Part shown: positions 6,974-14,916 of the stretch, piece by piece | How positions within the stretch are numbered: position 1 is the stretch's first letter | How the letters are laid out: the number at the start of each line of letters is the position of its first letter | NCBI GenBank assembly: GCA_017413085.1 | Contig: JAFPVC010000060.1 | Coordinates: 1-64,000, forward strand | Source: Prevotella sp. | GTDB lineage: Bacteria; Bacteroidota; Bacteroidia; Bacteroidales; Bacteroidaceae | DNA: 64,000 nt | Direction of reading: 5' to 3' | Position numbers and translations under genes: made by a program | The notes under the pieces: generated by a model | Databases searched by the model: none | What the model was told of the DNA's origin: nothing | Seen by the model: only the letters and a program-made list of their open reading frames with translations

Positions 6974-8338
6974 ATGATAAAACGCAAAGCTGACGAGCTA
7001 ATACGTAACTTTATACTCAACGACAGACGTTCTCTGTTGGTAACGGGGGCCAGACAAGTTGGCAAGACCTTTTCCATTAGGAAGGTCGGCAAGGAGTGTT
7101 TTGATAATGTTGTTGAAATCAATTTCGTAGAACAACCCGATGCCATCGAACTGTTCAGTGAGCAGAAAGGAGCAAAAGATTTGCTGTTACGACTGTCTGC
7201 CTTCACTAAAAAGCCATTGGTTCCTGGGAAAACATTGATTTTCTTTGACGAGGTGCAGGAGTGCAAGGAGATAGTAACAGCAATCAAGTTCCTTGTTGAC
7301 GAGGGAAGTTACAAGTATGTGATGAGCGGCTCTTTGCTTGGTGTCGAGTTGGACGACCTGCGTAGTGTGCCAGTGGGGTACATGGATGAGATAGAAATGT
7401 ATCCTCTTGACATTCTGGAATTCTTTGAGGCTATTGGTGTCGGCATAGATGTCATTAGCCATTTGCGAACGTGTTTTGAGGAGAAGAGACCTGTTGATGA
7501 ATTTATTCACAAGAAAATGTTGGAGGCCGTTCGTCTATATCTTATCGTCGGTGGAATGCCCGCGGCTGTTCAAAAGTACCTTGACACTAATAATCTCCGC
7601 AGAGTGTATGAAGAACAGCGCGGAATCATTCGCACTTATAAGAGGGACATCACTCAATACGATCATGACCATAAGTTGCAAATAGAAGAAATTTACGATC
7701 TGATACCCTCTGAACTGAATGCAAAAAACAAACGCTTTATTCTCAAAGAACTGAACGAAAAGGCACGATTCAGCAAATACGAGGACAGTTTTTTATGGCT
7801 CAGGGATGCTGGGGTGGCTATCCCTGCATACAATGTAGAGGAACCTCAAGTCCCCCTGCTTTTGAACAAGCAGCGAAACCTGTTCAAACTTTTCTTAAAC
7901 GATGTAGGGTTGCTTGCTGCCATGTATGGAGGAAACATTCAGGCTAGATTGCTCAGTTCAAATCCAAACATCAACTTTGGCTCTGTTTTTGAAAACCTTG
8001 TTGCTCAAGAACTGTATGCACATGGCTTTTCTGAAACACAACAACATTCACTATACTATTTCAACAGCAAGAAGCAAGGAGAGTTGGACTTTGTGGTTGA
8101 GTATGCTGGTAACATGCTGCCGATAGAGGTCAAGTCAGGTAAAGACTATGAACGGCATAATGCACTTTCCAACGTGATGGAGAATGAAGAATATGCTGTG
8201 CCAATGGCTTACGTGTTCTGTCAAGAGAATGTTCAGACAAAGGGGAGAATTATTTACTATCCCATCTACATGATAGCCTTTTTCGAACAAAGCAGGGCAG
8301 AAGAGAAAGTATATAAGTTTGATCTTACAGGGCTTTAA
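6974..8338 (+). CDS. AAA ATPase with C-terminal DUF4143 / PD-(D/E)XK-like domain
   Basis: The protein is 454 residues. Walker A is GARQVGKT (25-32), Walker B LIFFDEVQ (88-95), with a sensor-like YVMSGS further on. The C-terminal part (ELDFVVEYAGNMLPIEVKSG) has the E...EVK pattern of a DUF4143/restriction-endonuclease-like fold. This large Bacteroidetes family is annotated only as ATP-binding protein; the members' biochemical role is not established. I start at the ATG at 6974 (MIKRKADEL) because a promoter box lies just upstream and the open frame before it translates a repeat. The gene stands alone behind three phased repeats, in an island with the GHKL/STAS pair. Autoregulation or toxin-like tight control is an inference. 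Confidence 0.88.
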   Translation: MIKRKADELIRNFILNDRRSLLVTGARQVGKTFSIRKVGKECFDNVVEINFVEQPDAIELFSEQKGAKDLLLRLSAFTKKPLVPGKTLIFFDEVQECKEIVTAIKFLVDEGSYKYVMSGSLLGVELDDLRSVPVGYMDEIEMYPLDILEFFEAIGVGIDVISHLRTCFEEKRPVDEFIHKKMLEAVRLYLIVGGMPAAVQKYLDTNNLRRVYEEQRGIIRTYKRDITQYDHDHKLQIEEIYDLIPSELNAKNKRFILKELNEKARFSKYEDSFLWLRDAGVAIPAYNVEEPQVPLLLNKQRNLFKLFLNDVGLLAAMYGGNIQARLLSSNPNINFGSVFENLVAQELYAHGFSETQQHSLYYFNSKKQGELDFVVEYAGNMLPIEVKSGKDYERHNALSNVMENEEYAVPMAYVFCQENVQTKGRIIYYPIYMIAFFEQSRAEEKVYKFDLTGL

Positions 8339-8531
8339 GGCACAATAACCATATATCACTGATTATTCGATGATAATATTATTCTCTCGCCGATTGTAAT
8401 GGATTATTTATTTCCCACAGATTCTGCAGATATGACTTCGTCGAGTTAAACCTTCACAGATTGTTCCTTGGCGAATAATTCGTGAAATTCGTGTAATCCG
8501 TGTTCGTTTTTGCACTTCCCTATATCTGGTG

Positions 8532-8582
8532 TTTTGATACTTTGATAGGTTTTAGTGTGTTTTGGTTTACAAAGTGTCAAAA
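8532..8582. repeat. Inverted repeat (TTTTGATACTTTG ... CAAAGTGTCAAAA)
   Basis: The arms at 8532-8544 and 8570-8582 pair at 12 of 13 positions. The right arm and its flank (8561-8585, TTTGGTTTACAAAG then TGTCAAAACGA) recur at 48828-48852 with a single difference. Confidence 0.75.
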
Positions 8583-8667
8583 CGAAAAGTGCCGTCGGGA
8601 AACTCAAAATAGAGTATCTGACGGCACTTTTTTATGCGTGTTTCGGGGTGTAAATGGCTGTTGAAAA

Positions 8668-8774
8668 GTAATCAGGCCCCAATTACATCGTGATTAGGTT
8701 GCTTTTACCATGTAATTAGCACCTGATTACAGTGTGATTTGGGCTTGATTACACCGTAATTTGGGTGCTTTTAG
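8668..8774. repeat. 22-bp palindromic tandem array, copy 1
   Basis: Five degenerate units start at 8668, 8690, 8712, 8734 and 8756. The consensus is GTAATCAGG-N2-CTGATTAC plus a 3-bp linker, for example GTAATTAGCACCTGATTAC at 8712. Each half-unit is the reverse complement of the other. Confidence 0.85.
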
Positions 8775-8859
8775 AGAGCGAAAAAATAGCCTCAAAAATT
8801 AAAGTGTTAATCATCAGCGGTTTGCAAAATTCGCTATTTTCGGCTGTACGAAACCAGGC

Positions 8860-8914
8860 GGAAAATATTTTCAAATATCGCAAGGAAATGAGGGTTGAGA
8901 AAATCAAAGTGTAA
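8860..8914. repeat. Conserved block of the composite intergenic element (plus orientation)
   Basis: 44 of 55 positions match the reverse complement of 48434-48488; the core is AAATATCGCAAG and GAAAATCA. In both places it lies on the same side of the 22-bp array once orientation is taken into account. Confidence 0.75.
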
Positions 8915-8932
8915 GCATTCTCCCGCTTTTTG

Positions 8933-11482
8933 TTACTTTATGGATGTCTGGTGGATAGCTTTACGGGCTTCGTCAGTACAGCCAACGATTACATTAGAGA
9001 TTTCCTTATAGTCTTTGTTTTCCTTGTCTATATTGACGACAACACTCGGTGAATTGCTTACCACACCTCTGCCAATCATATTTGTAGCGGCAGGGATATA
9101 GAGTTTTCGAAGATTCATACATAAGCCAAAGGCATTTATGCCTATCTGCTTCACATTGTTTGGCAGAATCATATTGCGTAGGTTTCTGCATTGCCAGAAG
9201 GCTCTGTGACCTATCCGGTCAAGGTTGGATGGCAGTTTGAAGTCGTGAAGACTGCTTGCACTTGCGAAAGCCTCTGATGATATGGTGTGCACCTCGTCGC
9301 TCATCTTTATGTCTTCAAGTCCGTTACAGTCATAGAAGCATTTCTTGCCAATCACTCTTACACTCTTGGGCAGGGCTATATATTTCAACTTGCAGTTAAA
9401 GGCGAATGCCGAGTCGGGCATATATGTGGATATGTTATTGTGCTCATCCACGATATCGGCATCACTGAGGTCTAATGCTTGCATATTCTTGTCTCTGCAC
9501 AATGATCTTAGCCAGCGAATATCGCCAGCATTGAGTTGTCCGTCTATCTTCAGTCTTCTGACTTTATTCCATTCATCTGCCGTAAGCATGGTTTGCAGTT
9601 CGCCAGCCTTCACATTGGTCAGGGAGCGCATAAAGCGTGGATCGCTGTAGCCATAACAATCCAGATGGACGGTACGTGTGTATTCCCTTACCCATTTCCA
9701 TGGATTATAGAGCAGCGGGTCTGACATCATGTTGGATGTAGAGCACATCATCAGCATGTAACTCATTTCCAATGGCATTTCGTTGGCATATCTTGCTATC
9801 ATATATGTAGAAATACAGTTGTCATAGTTGCTCAAGAAATATCTGCTGACGAAACTGTATAATTTCTGCTGTGCATCATCTACGCGTTTTTTTAGTACTG
9901 CAGCGCTATCCAGACTTGCGTATTCATCAAGTGCCATGCGAGCCTCTCGCAGTTCTTTCTCACACTCCCTCAATGACTTGTTGTATTTGTGAAGCTTGTC
10001 ATTGAGAGAAGTGCCGGAAAGTGAGTCTGTTGTCATATCAATATACACATCACCACCCTCGGCAATAATCGCATTGCGTAGGTTGTTGAAGCCTATGACA
10101 GAATACTGTGGCACGGTAACTTCAAAAGCAAATTCGCTATTGTCCGCTGTCAGTTCTTTGAGCGATTTGTGATTAGTATAGTCAGAGACATGGATCGTTC
10201 GTACGCCTTTTGGTAATCTGCCTCTTATTGTGAATGTGACTTCTGGTTTCTTGGTTTTATAAGTTACTATCCTGAGATTGGGATTGTTGTTTAAGAAAAT
10301 ATTCTTCTTACCATTGTTTATGATGTTTAAAAGATGTGATTCTTCTGCCACTTGAACTGTTGTCAGCTTGGGGTTACCAACAAAGATTCCTTTGTTAACA
10401 CTATTTACGTTTTGCGGTATTATTATTTCCACCAGATTGGGACAATATGCCACAGCGTTTTTGTGAATTTCCCTGGTTGACATAGGAAAGATTAAACGTT
10501 CAAGCCACGGGATGTTTAAAAAGGAGTATTCACTTACACAGTCGTCTATCGTTGTGCAGTAATGGCGATATGAAGTATCCTTCTTTTCTTCTACCAGCCA
10601 TCCGTATCTGTCATAGCACACATTGGCAAGAGCATCGCCCTCTGATATGAATAATGCGCCTATAGTATCAGTCTTGAGGTTTTTCACCATGTGCATTCCG
10701 GCTACATGATTAAAATTATCATGATTGCAGTTCATTACCTCATGACTGTAATAAGCTATTGAGTCGGTAACGAACCATGCCATTGACAAATCAAGCGTGT
10801 TGACACTAGGGAAGAAATTCTTATATTCGCCTGAAAGTCTGAGCATATAAAGGTCAATGGCGTTTAACGGACCGCCGACTCTAAGTACCGTCATGTCCCT
10901 TGTGTTATATCTTGAGACAAAATCTTTCAACTTCCATGCTAAACTACCAGGAATGTAGCTTGAAAGCATCGGATACTGCTTTTCCAAATTTTGAACCTTG
11001 ATATATCCATGCATCAATCCCATCTCATCACCTATGTCTGCACCCTTGACCTCAGATGTTTCATCATCAGTCATTTTGCGGAATCTCATCGTAATGCCAT
11101 TCTTTGAATTATAAGGCACGACAACAAGCATCCCTTCACTGTCAAATGACACCTCGCTCAGCGAAACGCTACCGTTGGTGTTTCTTACTATATAAGACCC
11201 CGACTGGACCTTGCCGACCATATTGCTGTTCCATGGCGTGTCGGGTGTGTCGGACAAGAAATAGCTTGCATGAAACAAATCACTATTTGTTTTGTTCTTC
11301 TTGCTGTATAAAGACTGTGACATGGAAACACTGGAAATATTCATTACAATATCACCTGCCATTACCACGCCTTCGGCTGGCACGTATTTCCAATTACCTA
11401 TCAAGTCAGTTAATTTCACGCCGGCAACTGTTACGTTCACGCACAGAATCATGAACACAGTCATAATGATGAATCTTCTCAT
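8933..11482 (-). CDS. Secreted BspA-like leucine-rich-repeat protein with embedded DUF4369-like domain
   Basis: An 849-residue exported protein with signal peptide MRRFIIMTVFMILCVNVTVA. LRR_5/BspA-like units occur in two blocks: about 195-400 (LERLIFPMSTREIHKNAVAYCPNL, VEIIIPQNVNSV) and about 630-815 (LKYIALPKSVRVIGKKCFYDC, NMILPNNVKQIGINAFG). Between them, about 415-590, is a DUF4369-like module (FTIRGRLPKGVRTIHVSD, then VYIDMTTDSLSGTSLNDKL and a charged helical stretch 495-545 ending SNYDNCISTY). The same order is seen in the lipoprotein at 50617-51414. The LRR-DUF4369-LRR layout is unusual. It has its own promoter (TTTG at 11628-11631, TACCTTTG at 11600-11607, minus strand) with a leader of about 110 nt. 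BspA-like proteins are typically adhesins; the role here is unknown. Confidence 0.85.
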   Translation of the reverse strand: MRRFIIMTVFMILCVNVTVAGVKLTDLIGNWKYVPAEGVVMAGDIVMNISSVSMSQSLYSKKNKTNSDLFHASYFLSDTPDTPWNSNMVGKVQSGSYIVRNTNGSVSLSEVSFDSEGMLVVVPYNSKNGITMRFRKMTDDETSEVKGADIGDEMGLMHGYIKVQNLEKQYPMLSSYIPGSLAWKLKDFVSRYNTRDMTVLRVGGPLNAIDLYMLRLSGEYKNFFPSVNTLDLSMAWFVTDSIAYYSHEVMNCNHDNFNHVAGMHMVKNLKTDTIGALFISEGDALANVCYDRYGWLVEEKKDTSYRHYCTTIDDCVSEYSFLNIPWLERLIFPMSTREIHKNAVAYCPNLVEIIIPQNVNSVNKGIFVGNPKLTTVQVAEESHLLNIINNGKKNIFLNNNPNLRIVTYKTKKPEVTFTIRGRLPKGVRTIHVSDYTNHKSLKELTADNSEFAFEVTVPQYSVIGFNNLRNAIIAEGGDVYIDMTTDSLSGTSLNDKLHKYNKSLRECEKELREARMALDEYASLDSAAVLKKRVDDAQQKLYSFVSRYFLSNYDNCISTYMIARYANEMPLEMSYMLMMCSTSNMMSDPLLYNPWKWVREYTRTVHLDCYGYSDPRFMRSLTNVKAGELQTMLTADEWNKVRRLKIDGQLNAGDIRWLRSLCRDKNMQALDLSDADIVDEHNNISTYMPDSAFAFNCKLKYIALPKSVRVIGKKCFYDCNGLEDIKMSDEVHTISSEAFASASSLHDFKLPSNLDRIGHRAFWQCRNLRNMILPNNVKQIGINAFGLCMNLRKLYIPAATNMIGRGVVSNSPSVVVNIDKENKDYKEISNVIVGCTDEARKAIHQTSIK

Positions 11483-11599
11483 ATATGATTGAAGTTATAT
11501 TTGTTTTGTATGTTTTTGAATTATATCTAGTAGGTAGTAATAAATTCATTTAAAGGCAAGTATTATCCAAAAAAGGACATGGATTACCTTAAACACATA

Positions 11600-11631
11600 C
11601 AAAGGTAAGTATTTTTTACAAAATACGCAAA
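11600..11631 (-). promoter_or_regulatory. Promoter of the LRR protein gene
   Basis: On the minus strand TTTG (11631-11628) is followed after 20 bp by TACCTTTG (11607-11600), a close match to the Bacteroidetes -33/-7 consensus. Confidence 0.65.
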
Positions 11632-11708
11632 CATTTATGATAATTATTTATTTTGGCACTTAAATGAATAATGCATCTAGATAGTCTGTCAGGCAAATGG
11701 TAATTTCT

Positions 11709-11733
11709 GCCCTCCCCACACGGGGGCTTTTTT
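11709..11733 (+). terminator. Terminator-like hairpin upstream of trpS
   Basis: CCCC-ACAC-GGGG is followed by GCTTTTTT on the plus strand. No plus-strand gene precedes it, so it may end a short transcript or act on read-through towards trpS. Confidence 0.35.
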
Positions 11734-11787
11734 ATGCCTTTTCATAAAAAAGTATGGCGTAAAGACTCGTTTCTCATATTTTTTTTG

Positions 11788-11795
11788 TAACTTTG
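11788..11795 (+). promoter_or_regulatory. -7 box (TAACTTTG) of trpS
   Basis: TAACTTTG is followed by a leader of about 100 nt. The leader starts with an imperfect hairpin at 11814-11840 (GTGCG, CAATC-TTC-GATTG, CGCAC) that could be regulatory. Confidence 0.6.
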
Positions 11796-11901
11796 CACTC
11801 GCAAATCAGAGACGTGCGCCAATCTTCGATTGACACGCACTATTTGTTTCGTGCGATACATTGCAGTTCAAAAGAAATAAACACGAACATATATAAAGGA
11901 A

Positions 11902-12990
11902 ATGGAGAAAGTAATTCTTACTGGCGACCGCCCTACGGGTCGCCTGCACATAGGACACTACGTGGGTTCACTGCGACGTCGCGTGGAACTGCAGAACTCT
12001 GGCGAGTTCGACAAGATATTCGTCATGATAGCCGACGCTCAGGCTCTGACAGACAACTTCGACAACCCGGAGAAGGTGCGCCAGAACATCATTGAGGTGG
12101 CACTCGACTATCTCTCTGTGGGCCTTGACCCAGAGAAGACCAATATCTTCATACAGTCGGCTGTGCCAGAGCTGACAGAACTGTCGTTCTATTACATGAA
12201 CCTCGTCAGCGTGCAGCGCCTGCAGCGCAATCCAACCGTAAAGACTGAGCTGGAGATGCGTAAGTTTGAGGGAGGAACACCTACGGGCTTCTTCTGCTAC
12301 CCAATCTCGCAGGCGGCAGACATCACCCTGTTCAAGGCCACCACAGTGCCTGTGGGCGAGGACCAGAAGCCGATGCTGGAGTTGACAAACGAGATAGTAC
12401 GCCGATTCAACCACATATACGGCGGCGACGTACTGATAGAGCCGAAGATACTGCTGCCAGACAATCAGGCATGCATGCGCCTGCCAGGCACTGACGGCAA
12501 GGCGAAGATGTCGAAGTCGCTCGGAAACTGCATATACCTCTCTGACACTGCCAAGGAACTGAAGAAGAAGGTGAACTCAATGTTTACCGACCCACAGCAC
12601 CTGCAGATAGAAGATCCAGGACACCTGGAGGGCAACACGGTATTCACATACCTCGACGCTTTCTGCGAGGACAAGGACTTTGCCGAGTTCCTGCCGGAAT
12701 ACAAGAACCTTGACGAGATGAAGGCCCACTACACACGCGGTGGACTGGGTGACGGAACGTGCAAGAAGTTCCTCTACAACGTGCTGAACTCTCGTTTTGA
12801 GCCAATCCGCGAGCGCCGCGCATACTGGGAGCAGCGCATCCCAGAGGTGTATGAGATACTGCGCAAGGGTACGGAGGCAGCACGCGAGCGCGGCATACAG
12901 ACACTGAACGAGGTGAAGCAGGCCATGCAGATAAACTATTTCGACGACAAGGAACTCATAGCTGCACAGGCAGAGAAATATAAGAACTGA
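11902..12990 (+). CDS. trpS: Tryptophan--tRNA ligase
   Basis: Charges tRNA-Trp with tryptophan in the cytoplasm; class I synthetase of 362 residues, slightly longer than the usual 330-340. The HIGH signature is GRLHIGHYVGSL (about 13-24) and the KMSKS signature is AKMSKSLGN (about 194-202). The N-terminal MEKVILTGDRPTG is typical. It is transcribed alone from the box at 11788 and ends at a strong terminator 1 bp past the stop codon. The roughly 100-nt leader contains a hairpin but no obvious Trp-codon leader peptide. Confidence 0.97.
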   Translation: MEKVILTGDRPTGRLHIGHYVGSLRRRVELQNSGEFDKIFVMIADAQALTDNFDNPEKVRQNIIEVALDYLSVGLDPEKTNIFIQSAVPELTELSFYYMNLVSVQRLQRNPTVKTELEMRKFEGGTPTGFFCYPISQAADITLFKATTVPVGEDQKPMLELTNEIVRRFNHIYGGDVLIEPKILLPDNQACMRLPGTDGKAKMSKSLGNCIYLSDTAKELKKKVNSMFTDPQHLQIEDPGHLEGNTVFTYLDAFCEDKDFAEFLPEYKNLDEMKAHYTRGGLGDGTCKKFLYNVLNSRFEPIRERRAYWEQRIPEVYEILRKGTEAARERGIQTLNEVKQAMQINYFDDKELIAAQAEKYKN

Positions 12991-13029
12991 AACTAATTGT
13001 GGTGACACCCATCACCACAATTAGTTTTT
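12991..13029 (+). terminator. trpS intrinsic terminator
   Basis: A perfect 15-bp stem (12991-13005 with 13012-13026), a 6-nt loop and a T tract. It begins immediately after the stop codon. Confidence 0.85.
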
Positions 13030-13041
13030 CACAACAAAAAA

Positions 13042-13093
13042 ACGCGAATTGCACGAACTATTACCATCAATGGTAAATTCATGCAATTCGCGT
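13042..13093. terminator. Long hairpin between convergent genes; terminator of the acyl-CoA dehydrogenase operon
   Basis: The 12-bp outer stem ACGCGAATTGCA (13042-13053)/TGCAATTCGCGT (13082-13093) encloses an inner stem TTACCAT/ATGGTAA. On the minus strand it is followed by seven T. The plus-strand side is also T-rich. Confidence 0.65.
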
Positions 13094-13103
13094 ATTTTAT
13101 TGT

Positions 13104-13136
13104 TTTTAGGTGGGGAATATCAATCCCCACCTAAAA
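13104..13136. other. Third hairpin of the convergent intergenic region
   Basis: A perfect 13-bp inverted repeat, TTTTAGGTGGGGA (13104-13116) and TCCCCACCTAAAA (13124-13136), 14 bp past the acyl-CoA dehydrogenase stop. It lacks a clear T tract on the minus strand. Confidence 0.6.
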
Positions 13137-13149
13137 GAGAAAACTATAA

Positions 13150-14907
13150 TCAAGCCTTGCGGTAGTCTGCCAGGTCTTCTGCCGTTGCAGACATTACGAA
13201 GTCGTAATGCTTCTCTACCTCAGCAGCGGCGTAGCGTGTATATACACGAACTGACTTGGCGAACAACTCTGGTGCCTTTGATGCGTCACCAATGAGCAAC
13301 AGAGCCATGATGCAGTCGGCTGCCATCTCGTAGAGGTGACGGATGGCGAAGTCCTTGAACTCGTCGTTCTTCTTCTCGTTGACGTATTCCACTGCCTCAT
13401 TGTACTTCGCAGCCATCTTGGCAACCTTTTCCTTCAGTGGCTGGAACTCAGCTGCGCACCAGTCTGCCGTACCTATTTCCTTCGGTGCCTGACCTGCCTC
13501 GAGCATGTCGGCGATAACCTGACCATAGAAACCGTTGGTGATATAGCGGCCTGCTGCCACGGTCTGAAGCTGTGTGGTGCCCTCATAGATGGTGAGGATA
13601 CGTGCATCGCGGTACAGACGCTGGCAGGCATACTCGAGCATGAAGCCGGAACCGCCGTGAATCTGTATTCCGTCGTAGGCGTTCTGGTTGGCATACTCTG
13701 ATGTCATGCCCTTTGCGATAGGTGTAAAGGCATCGGCAAGCTTAGAGAATGTCTTACATTCCGTGCGCTCTTCCGGTGTGAGCTTGTCACCAGCGGCCTT
13801 GCGCTCGCGCTCGATGTCCTCGAGTGTCTTATACATGTCAACGTAGCGTGCCGTAGTGTAATACAGTGTGCGGCCGGCGTCGAGCTTTGCCTTCATGATG
13901 GCGAGCATGTCATATACGGCAGGGAAGTTGATGATAGCCTTGCCGAACTGCTTGCGGTCCTTGGCGTATGCCAGTGCCTCGTTGTATGCCATCTGTGACG
14001 TACCGGTTGACTGTCCGGCGATGCCGAGACGTGCACCGTTCATCAGTGCCATCACATATTTGATGAGTCCCATGCGCTCGCTGCCGCAGAGTTCTGCCTT
14101 GGCGTTCTTGTATACAAGTTCGCAGGTTGGTGAACCGTGTATGCCGAGCTTGTTCTCGATGCGGCGCACGTCAACACCGCCGTCGCGCTTGTCATAGATG
14201 AACATTGACAATCCGCGGCCGTCGCGTGTTCCCTCTACTGAACGTGCCAGCACGAGGTGTATGTTAGAGTCACCGTTGGTGATGAAGCGCTTGCAACCGT
14301 TCAGTCGCCAGCACTTGTTCTCTTCGTCGTATGTTGCCTTGAGCATGACAGACTGCAGGTCAGAACCAGCGTCAGGTTCAGTCAGGTCCATTGACATTGT
14401 CTCGCCCTGACATACGCGAGGCACGAAACGCTGGCGCTGGTCTTCGTCGCCGAACTCATAGAGGGTCTCTATGCAGTCCTGCAGTGACCAGATGTTTTCA
14501 AAACCAGTGTCGGCTGCTGCTATCATCTCGTTGATGGCAGAGTATATCGCCATAGGGAAGTTCAGACCGCCGTAGCGTCGTGGCATGGTAACGCCGTTGA
14601 GTCCTGCCTTGACAGTAGCGTCGAGGTTTTCGTATGTCTTTGAAGCATAAATCATGCGGCCATTCTCGCAGCGAGGGCCTTCTGCATCCACGCTCTCGGC
14701 ATTGGGAGCGATGATGTTGGCGCACACGTCGCCGGCGAGTTCCATCACGCGCTCATAGCTGTCGATGGCGTCTTCAAAGTTTGCCGGTGCATAGTCATAC
14801 TTGTCTGCGTCGGCATATCCACGCTCGCGCAGTTCAACTATTCTCTTGAGCAAAGGGTGGCTCAAGAAGTATTTTATTTCTGGGGTATCTAAATAGAAAT
14901 TAGCCAT
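13150..14907 (-). CDS. Acyl-CoA dehydrogenase family protein (long, about 585-residue type)
   Basis: FAD-dependent oxidation of an acyl-CoA, passing electrons to ETF. Visible signatures are TEPDAGSDLQS, RFITNGDSN, the GIAGQSTG segment and QIHGGSGFMLEY, with the catalytic-base motif IYEGTTQLQ. At 585 residues it is the longer class with an N-terminal extension and a C-terminal helical domain, common in Bacteroidetes. It lies 9 bp downstream of etfA, so etfB-etfA-dehydrogenase form one operon; the ETF is then its likely electron acceptor. The substrate cannot be told from sequence alone: fatty acyl-CoA, branched-chain acyl-CoA and a reductive, bifurcating role are all possible. Confidence 0.9.
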   Translation of the reverse strand: MANFYLDTPEIKYFLSHPLLKRIVELRERGYADADKYDYAPANFEDAIDSYERVMELAGDVCANIIAPNAESVDAEGPRCENGRMIYASKTYENLDATVKAGLNGVTMPRRYGGLNFPMAIYSAINEMIAAADTGFENIWSLQDCIETLYEFGDEDQRQRFVPRVCQGETMSMDLTEPDAGSDLQSVMLKATYDEENKCWRLNGCKRFITNGDSNIHLVLARSVEGTRDGRGLSMFIYDKRDGGVDVRRIENKLGIHGSPTCELVYKNAKAELCGSERMGLIKYVMALMNGARLGIAGQSTGTSQMAYNEALAYAKDRKQFGKAIINFPAVYDMLAIMKAKLDAGRTLYYTTARYVDMYKTLEDIERERKAAGDKLTPEERTECKTFSKLADAFTPIAKGMTSEYANQNAYDGIQIHGGSGFMLEYACQRLYRDARILTIYEGTTQLQTVAAGRYITNGFYGQVIADMLEAGQAPKEIGTADWCAAEFQPLKEKVAKMAAKYNEAVEYVNEKKNDEFKDFAIRHLYEMAADCIMALLLIGDASKAPELFAKSVRVYTRYAAAEVEKHYDFVMSATAEDLADYRKA

Positions 14908-14916
14908 TTCCTTTAC

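Larger units (their letters stand above)
8339..8932. other. 594-bp gene-free region holding a composite repeat element
   Basis: I find no convincing ORF. It holds a hairpin at 8532-8582, a 22-bp-period palindromic array at 8668-8774 and a block at 8860-8914 with an inverted homologue at 48434-48488. Confidence 0.8.
11483..11901. other. 419-bp divergent intergenic region
   Basis: It carries the minus-strand promoter of the LRR gene (11600-11631), a terminator-like element and the trpS promoter and leader. No ORF is convincing. Confidence 0.75.

Noticed and set aside
8668..8774. CRISPR array as an explanation of the 22-bp periodic repeats
   Set aside because: Units are palindromic and degenerate with only 2-3 bp of variable linker; there are no spacers, no conserved direct repeat and no cas gene in the window.
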